A stretch of 10,078 nucleotides of DNA from Boseongicola sp. SB0675_bin_26 (GTDB lineage: Bacteria > Pseudomonadota > Alphaproteobacteria > Rhodobacterales > Rhodobacteraceae): NCBI GenBank assembly GCA_009843725.1, contig VYCX01000427.1, forward strand, positions 8,957-19,034. Reading direction: 5' to 3'. The translations under genes were made by a program, and so were the position numbers. The notes under the pieces are model-generated. The model did not search any database and was not told where the DNA came from. It saw nothing but the letters and a program-made list of their open reading frames with translations. Numbering within the stretch: position 1 is the first letter of the stretch; every line of letters begins with the position of its first letter. Of the stretch, positions 6,927-10,078 are shown piece by piece.

Positions 6927-7535
6927 ATGGAAGATGCACCTGCCACAAGTGCCGTAAGGCCGCCGTTGGATCAGCTGATCGGGTCGGCGGTCAAGACGCA
7001 TCGGGTGCTGGCGGGGCTGACACTTGCCGAACTGTCCGGTCGTTCCGGCGTTTCAACCGCCATGATTTCGAAGATCGAGCGGGGCCAGGTCTCGGCCTCG
7101 CTTGGGACGCTTGAATCGCTGGCAGGCGGGATCGGCGTACCCCTGATCAACTTCTTTGCAGGGACGGTCGAACGCTCGGATGTCTCGTTCGTGGCGGCGG
7201 GCGAGGGCGTGACTGTTCAGCGGCAGAGCAGCGGCTATGGTCACAGCTACAAGCTGATCGGCAGGGCTGCGGCCAAGCATGTGAGTTTCGAGAGCTTCAG
7301 CGTCACGCTTGAAGCGCCCTTGGGTCCAAGGCCGCTGTATCAACATCAGGGTGTCGAGTTCATCCATGTCACCGATGGCGAGATGGTCTATGGCTGCGGC
7401 GAGCAAACGTACGACATGCGCCAAGGCGACAGCTTGAGTTTCGATTCAAACGCCACACATGGCCCGGTTGAACTGAAAACGGGCACGGTCAGTTTTGTGA
7501 CGGTGATTTCGAAGGCGGTGCCAGGCGGAGGATGA
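6927..7535 (+). CDS. XRE-family transcriptional regulator with C-terminal cupin domain
   Basis: This is a cytoplasmic DNA-binding regulator of 202 residues. An XRE-type helix-turn-helix spans about 16-73 (LAELSGRSGVSTAMISKIERG at 33-53 is the core), and a cupin_2 sensor domain lies at about 120-195. The cupin has potential metal or ligand positions H140, E144 and H178 in YQHQGVEF and NATHGP. XRE-cupin proteins of this layout usually control adjacent transport and catabolic genes in response to a small metabolite. The ATG at 6927 is chosen because residues from the upstream GTG (6888) do not look like the family N-terminus. No clear Shine-Dalgarno precedes it, so translation may be leaderless or inefficient. 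The gene is divergent from the creatininase-family gene, with only 76 bp between them, and convergent with the binding-protein gene. The likely targets are those genes. Confidence 0.9.
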   Translation: MEDAPATSAVRPPLDQLIGSAVKTHRVLAGLTLAELSGRSGVSTAMISKIERGQVSASLGTLESLAGGIGVPLINFFAGTVERSDVSFVAAGEGVTVQRQSSGYGHSYKLIGRAAAKHVSFESFSVTLEAPLGPRPLYQHQGVEFIHVTDGEMVYGCGEQTYDMRQGDSLSFDSNATHGPVELKTGTVSFVTVISKAVPGGG

Positions 7536-7536
7536 A

Positions 7537-7563
7537 AGCGCCCGACCAGCAAGGCCGGGCGCT
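7537..7563. terminator. Bidirectional hairpin terminator between convergent regulator and binding-protein genes
   Basis: AGCGCCCG (7537-7544) pairs with CGGGCGCT (7556-7563). One A-C mismatch and two further pairs (CC 7546-7547 with GG 7553-7554) close a five-base loop. The stem begins two bases after the regulator stop and lies 15 bases beyond the 3' end of the binding-protein gene on the other strand. On the minus strand it is followed by TTTCATCC, a short and weak U-tract. On the plus strand the tail is CGTCTCATG. The position between two converging stop codons supports a shared terminator, although neither tail is a strong poly-U. Confidence 0.75.
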
Positions 7564-7578
7564 CGTCTCATGATATGG

Positions 7579-8349
7579 TCACAGACCCCATTTTTCCCGG
7601 TTTGCATCAAAGAAGCCCTGCGCCTGCTTCCCCTGGATCCAGTTGTTCACATAGTTGATCCAGACCTGATCGCTCTGTGGCAGAAGCATGGCGATTGGAG
7701 AAGGGGCCCGGGGACCGGCATTCTTGACGCGCACGACCGGGAACTTCGCCTCAAGTGTCGACCCTTCGATATTCGAGGTGATGAACACGTCCGCGCGGCC
7801 TGCCAGAACCTCCTGGAACCCGCGCGCCGGAGCCTCGACCACCTTGATGTCGGCATTCGGGAACCATTCGCGCACCCGCTTTTCAAAGGTTGTGCCCAGG
7901 GTTGTGGCAACCTTTACGCCCTGTTGGTTGATCGAATCATAGCCGTCGAACCTGTCGGCCTTGTCACTTGTCGTGAAGGGAAACAGCTCGACGGCGATGT
8001 AGCTGTCGGAAAATCCCGCAACCTTCATCCGCGGCGGCGAAATCGATGCCGAGCCAGTGATGTGGTACTTGCCAGCGACCACGCCGTTGACCAGCGTCTT
8101 CCAGTCTGTTGGCACGTATTCGACTTCGACGCCAAGGTCGTTGGCAAGCTCGGTCGTGATATCGATGTCGTAGCCCTTGTAGTTGTTCGTGGCCGGGTCG
8201 CGCAGGGTCATCGGGTTCCAGTCGCCCGTAGTGCCGACCTTGAGCACTCCCGAATCCAGGATTTCGTTCAACGCCGATTGCGCCAGAGCGGCGCTCGACA
8301 ATGACAGACCAAGCACTGCGGCGGCAGCGGCTTTCCAAAACTGGTTCAT
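7579..8349 (-). CDS. Amino-acid-type ABC transporter substrate-binding protein (family 3, PheC-like)
   Basis: This is a periplasmic solute-binding protein of 256 residues. The signal peptide runs MNQFWK, a hydrophobic Ala/Leu core, then ALA before Q24 as the cleavage site. The mature part shows the family-3 pattern: LNEILDSGVLKVGTTGDWNPM (about 27-47), GYDIDI (59-64), an ISPPRMKVAGFSDSY segment with R107 in the position of the carboxylate-binding arginine, and GRADVFITSNIE (184-195). Overall it resembles cyclohexadienyl-dehydratase-like (PheC) binding proteins. The aspartate that usually contacts an alpha-amino group appears to be S192. GGGAG lies a few bases before the ATG at 8349. A second in-frame ATG at 8388 with AAGGAG would add 13 residues. 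It is divergent from its presumed ATPase and permease, an arrangement that shares one promoter region. The ligand is unknown. Confidence 0.9.
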   Translation of the reverse strand: MNQFWKAAAAAVLGLSLSSAALAQSALNEILDSGVLKVGTTGDWNPMTLRDPATNNYKGYDIDITTELANDLGVEVEYVPTDWKTLVNGVVAGKYHITGSASISPPRMKVAGFSDSYIAVELFPFTTSDKADRFDGYDSINQQGVKVATTLGTTFEKRVREWFPNADIKVVEAPARGFQEVLAGRADVFITSNIEGSTLEAKFPVVRVKNAGPRAPSPIAMLLPQSDQVWINYVNNWIQGKQAQGFFDANREKWGL

Positions 8350-8433
8350 CTGTTTCTCCCGTTGGTGGCGGTTGGGTCTTTGTGCCATATCGCTCCTTGA
8401 TCTGAGCACAACGTCGAGATAGCCTCAAGAAAA

Positions 8434-8449
8434 TATTCTACTGAGAATA
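8434..8449. promoter_or_regulatory. Palindromic candidate operator in the divergent SBP/ATPase promoter region
   Basis: TATTCT (8434-8439), four bases (ACTG), then AGAATA (8444-8449) form a perfect 6-4-6 inverted repeat. It sits in a markedly AT-rich patch (AAAATATTCT to AATAAAATTT) inside an otherwise GC-rich window. It lies 19 bp before the ATPase ATG and 84 bp upstream of the binding-protein ATG, so a factor bound here could control both transcripts. The adjacent XRE-cupin regulator is the obvious candidate. That pairing is inference, and a global regulator is possible. The AT-rich patch may also contain a -10 element, but no convincing -35/-10 pair was identified. Confidence 0.55.
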
Positions 8450-8468
8450 AAATTTGGGCGATCAGCTG

Positions 8469-9209
8469 ATGCCAAACGCCGTGGTCGAGCTTGTAGACGT
8501 GAACAAGTGGTATGGCGCATTTCATGCGCTGAAAGACTTCAGTCTTGAGATCGGCAGCGGCGAAAGGGTCGTCATCTGTGGTCCGTCCGGATCCGGAAAG
8601 TCCACGGTAGTACGTTGCATCAACCAGTTGGAAAGGCACCAAAAGGGCACGATCCGAATTGACGGGGTCGAATTGACCGAAGATCCGAAGTCCGTGGCGA
8701 GAATCCGGTCCGAGGTCGGCATGGTGTTCCAGCAATTCAACCTGTTCCCGCATCTGACCGTGCTAGAGAACCTGACCCTTGGCCCGATCAAGGCGCGTGG
8801 TCTGAGCCGGAAGGACGCTGAAGCAAGAGCCCGTCATTATCTTGAGCGCGTGCACATTCCCGATCAGGCTGACAAGCACCCCATTCAATTGTCGGGAGGT
8901 CAGCAGCAGCGCGTGGCGATCGCCAGATCGCTATGCATGGAGCCACGGGTCCTGTTGTTCGACGAGCCGACATCGGCACTGGACCCGGAGATGATTTCCG
9001 AAGTTCTGGATGTAATGGTCGAGCTGGCCGAAGATGGCATGACAATGGTGGTCGTGACTCATGAGATGGGATTCGCCCGCAAGGTTGCCGACAACATGGT
9101 CTTCATGGATGCCGGCGAGACAGTGGAACAGGGCAAGCCGGAGCACCTCTTCACCAATCCAAGGTCCGAACGGTGCCGGAAGTTCCTGAGCCAGATCTTG
9201 CAGCACTGA
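8469..9209 (+). CDS. Polar amino-acid ABC transporter ATP-binding protein, GlnQ/HisP type
   Basis: This is a cytoplasmic ATPase of a polar-amino-acid-type importer, 246 residues, typical for GlnQ/HisP/ArtP. Motifs are Walker [10 protein letters not shown] (38-46), [16 protein letters not shown] with Q88/Q89 as the Q-loop region, signature LSGGQQQR (141-148), Walker B VLLFDEP (161-167), D-loop SALDPE and H-loop H198 in VVTHEMGFA. There is no extra C-terminal domain, as expected for this subfamily. The ATG at 8469 is preferred. A TTG at 8454 in the same frame would add five residues, and neither start has a strong ribosome site (GGGCG at 8456-8460 is the best). It is followed nine bases after its stop by the permease ATG. 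Its partner binding protein is encoded divergently. Confidence 0.94.
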   Translation: MPNAVVELVDVNKWYGAFHALKDFSLEIGSGERVVICGPSGSGKSTVVRCINQLERHQKGTIRIDGVELTEDPKSVARIRSEVGMVFQQFNLFPHLTVLENLTLGPIKARGLSRKDAEARARHYLERVHIPDQADKHPIQLSGGQQQRVAIARSLCMEPRVLLFDEPTSALDPEMISEVLDVMVELAEDGMTMVVVTHEMGFARKVADNMVFMDAGETVEQGKPEHLFTNPRSERCRKFLSQILQH

Positions 9210-9218
9210 GTGGAACCG

Positions 9219-9983
9219 ATGAAACGAGCGTTTCTCCCCCTGACCGTTCTCGTGCTGGCTGCCGGGTGCTCCTCGTCCCAGAACTGGGGTTGGTACGTGA
9301 TCGATCCGACCACCGAATCCGGTTGGACCAACGTGAAATTCCTGGTTTCGGGGATGGGCGCGACCATCCAGATCTCGCTGATTGCGGCAGCCCTTTCGAT
9401 TGCCATCGGCCTGATTGTCGCCCTTCCGAGCCTGTCTGAGAAACGCGCCTGGCGCTTGGTCAACCGGGTCTACGTCGAGTTCATCCGCTCGATCCCGTTG
9501 CTGCCCATGCTGTTCTGGGTGTTTTACGGGATGCCGATCGTGTTTCGGTCGATGGGCTTGAATATCCCGATTGACCCGTTCTGGGGGGCGATCATCACGC
9601 TGGCCGTTTCAGACAGCGCCTTCACCGCCGAAATCTACCGCGCCGGCATACAGTCCATAGCTCGCGGCCAAAGCGAGGCGGCGCAGACAATCGGGCTGAA
9701 CTACTTTCAGACCATGCGCTACGTGATCCTGCCTCAGGCGATCCGTCGCATCCTGCCGCCGCTGGCCAACCAGTTCATCTACATCGTCAAGATGAGCGCC
9801 TTTGCCAGCGTCATCGGGATGCAGGAACTGACCCGCCGTGCCAATGAACTGGTCGTGACGGAATACCGTCCGCTGGAAATCTATACCCTTCTGATCTTCG
9901 AATACCTGTTGCTGGTCCTGATCATCAGTGCTGGCGTGCGCTGGCTGGAACGACGCATGGGCTCGGATGAGCGCGGCCAGTGA
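9219..9983 (+). CDS. Amino-acid ABC transporter permease (HisM/GlnP type) with lipobox-like N-terminus
   Basis: This is an inner-membrane permease of a polar-amino-acid-type importer, 254 residues. The permease fold starts near residue 36 with GMGATIQISLIAAALSIAIG (45-64), followed by EFIRSIPLLPMLFWVFYG (87-104), a segment at 122-140, one near 180-200 and a last one at 222-242. The EAA-type coupling loop is at 150-174 (GQSEAAQTIGLNYFQ and ILPQA). Before this the protein has MKRAFLPLTVLVLAAGC, which looks like a lipoprotein signal peptide with lipobox LAAGC and C17. The ATG at 9219 is chosen because AGTGGA precedes it. A GTG at 9210 directly abuts the ATPase stop. Only one permease is visible, so it may act as a homodimer or have a partner outside the window. 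Confidence 0.92.
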   Translation: MKRAFLPLTVLVLAAGCSSSQNWGWYVIDPTTESGWTNVKFLVSGMGATIQISLIAAALSIAIGLIVALPSLSEKRAWRLVNRVYVEFIRSIPLLPMLFWVFYGMPIVFRSMGLNIPIDPFWGAIITLAVSDSAFTAEIYRAGIQSIARGQSEAAQTIGLNYFQTMRYVILPQAIRRILPPLANQFIYIVKMSAFASVIGMQELTRRANELVVTEYRPLEIYTLLIFEYLLLVLIISAGVRWLERRMGSDERGQ

Positions 9984-9995
9984 GGCGAAGGCAAT

Positions 9996-10078
9996 GTGCG
10001 GGACGCGCGGGAAGACCTGGTCCACGATTCCGTTGCCTTGGCTGACATGGCGCCGCCGACGAGTTCATGGTGTCCCGT
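9996..10078 (+). CDS. Possible start of a downstream gene, unidentified (3' partial)
   Basis: The last 95 bases follow the permease stop closely. The frame from GTG at 9996, preceded by GGCGAAGG, is open to the edge. Its residues (RDAREDLVHDSVALAD and on) have ordinary acidic/hydrophobic balance and GC-rich third positions. The overlapping frame from ATG at 9994 is also open, but it is rich in Trp and Arg and looks less natural. Neither fragment is long enough to name a family. If real, the gene would be the third member of the ATPase-permease operon and perhaps a catabolic enzyme. Confidence 0.25.
   Translation, partial: MRDAREDLVHDSVALADMAPPTSSWCP

Noticed and set aside
6113..7114. 333-codon plus-strand frame opposite the creatininase-family gene
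   Set aside because: It is Gly/Arg/Cys-rich with no recognisable domain and would overlap both the creatininase-family gene and the regulator.
1..10078. CRISPR arrays, tRNA/rRNA genes, insertion sequences, prophage or toxin-antitoxin genes
   Set aside because: No regularly spaced repeats, cloverleaf sequences, transposase motifs or terminal inverted repeats were seen on either strand.

Overview
The window is a GC-rich (roughly 60 %), densely coded bacterial segment. Codon choice, ATGA-type gene overlaps and transporter architecture fit an alphaproteobacterium, most likely a Rhodobacterales or Rhizobiales relative. That placement is inferred from style and not from a marker gene. There are two independent solute-uptake modules separated by a non-coding gap. 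No RNA gene, CRISPR array, insertion sequence or phage gene is visible.

Module 1 (1-5867, all on +) is a carbohydrate or amino-sugar uptake operon. It begins inside a MurQ-like N-acetylmuramate-6-phosphate etherase whose first ~50 residues lie outside the window. Next come a periplasmic family-1 sugar-binding protein, two MalF/MalG-type permeases, a Gfo/Idh/MocA-family NAD(P)-dependent oxidoreductase and a UgpC/MalK-type ATPase. A 10-bp GC-rich hairpin lies between the binding-protein and first permease genes, where such structures commonly let the binding protein be made in excess. The second permease carries an apparent one-base deletion in an A-run (3525-3528), exactly at its EAA loop. As written the importer would lack an intact inner-membrane half, unless this is a sequence error. 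A plausible reading is import of an unphosphorylated MurNAc-type or related lactyl-ether or amino sugar, then phosphorylation by a kinase outside the window, ether cleavage by MurQ, and an oxidoreductase step on a sugar intermediate.

The gap at 5868-6103 separates two converging 3' ends. It holds no convincing gene, but it does contain a small cluster of TGTTC/GAACA elements.

Module 2 (6104 to the right edge) looks like uptake and hydrolysis of a small nitrogen compound. A creatininase-family amidohydrolase (-) is divergent from an XRE-cupin transcription factor (+), which converges on a family-3 (PheC/amino-acid-like) binding protein (-) across a shared bidirectional hairpin. The binding protein is divergent from a GlnQ/HisP-type ATPase and a single HisM-type permease (+). 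A perfect 6-4-6 palindrome (TATTCT-N4-AGAATA) in the divergent promoter region is the best candidate operator. The permease has an unusual lipoprotein-like N-terminus. The last ~95 bases may hold the start of another gene, but no product can be named.
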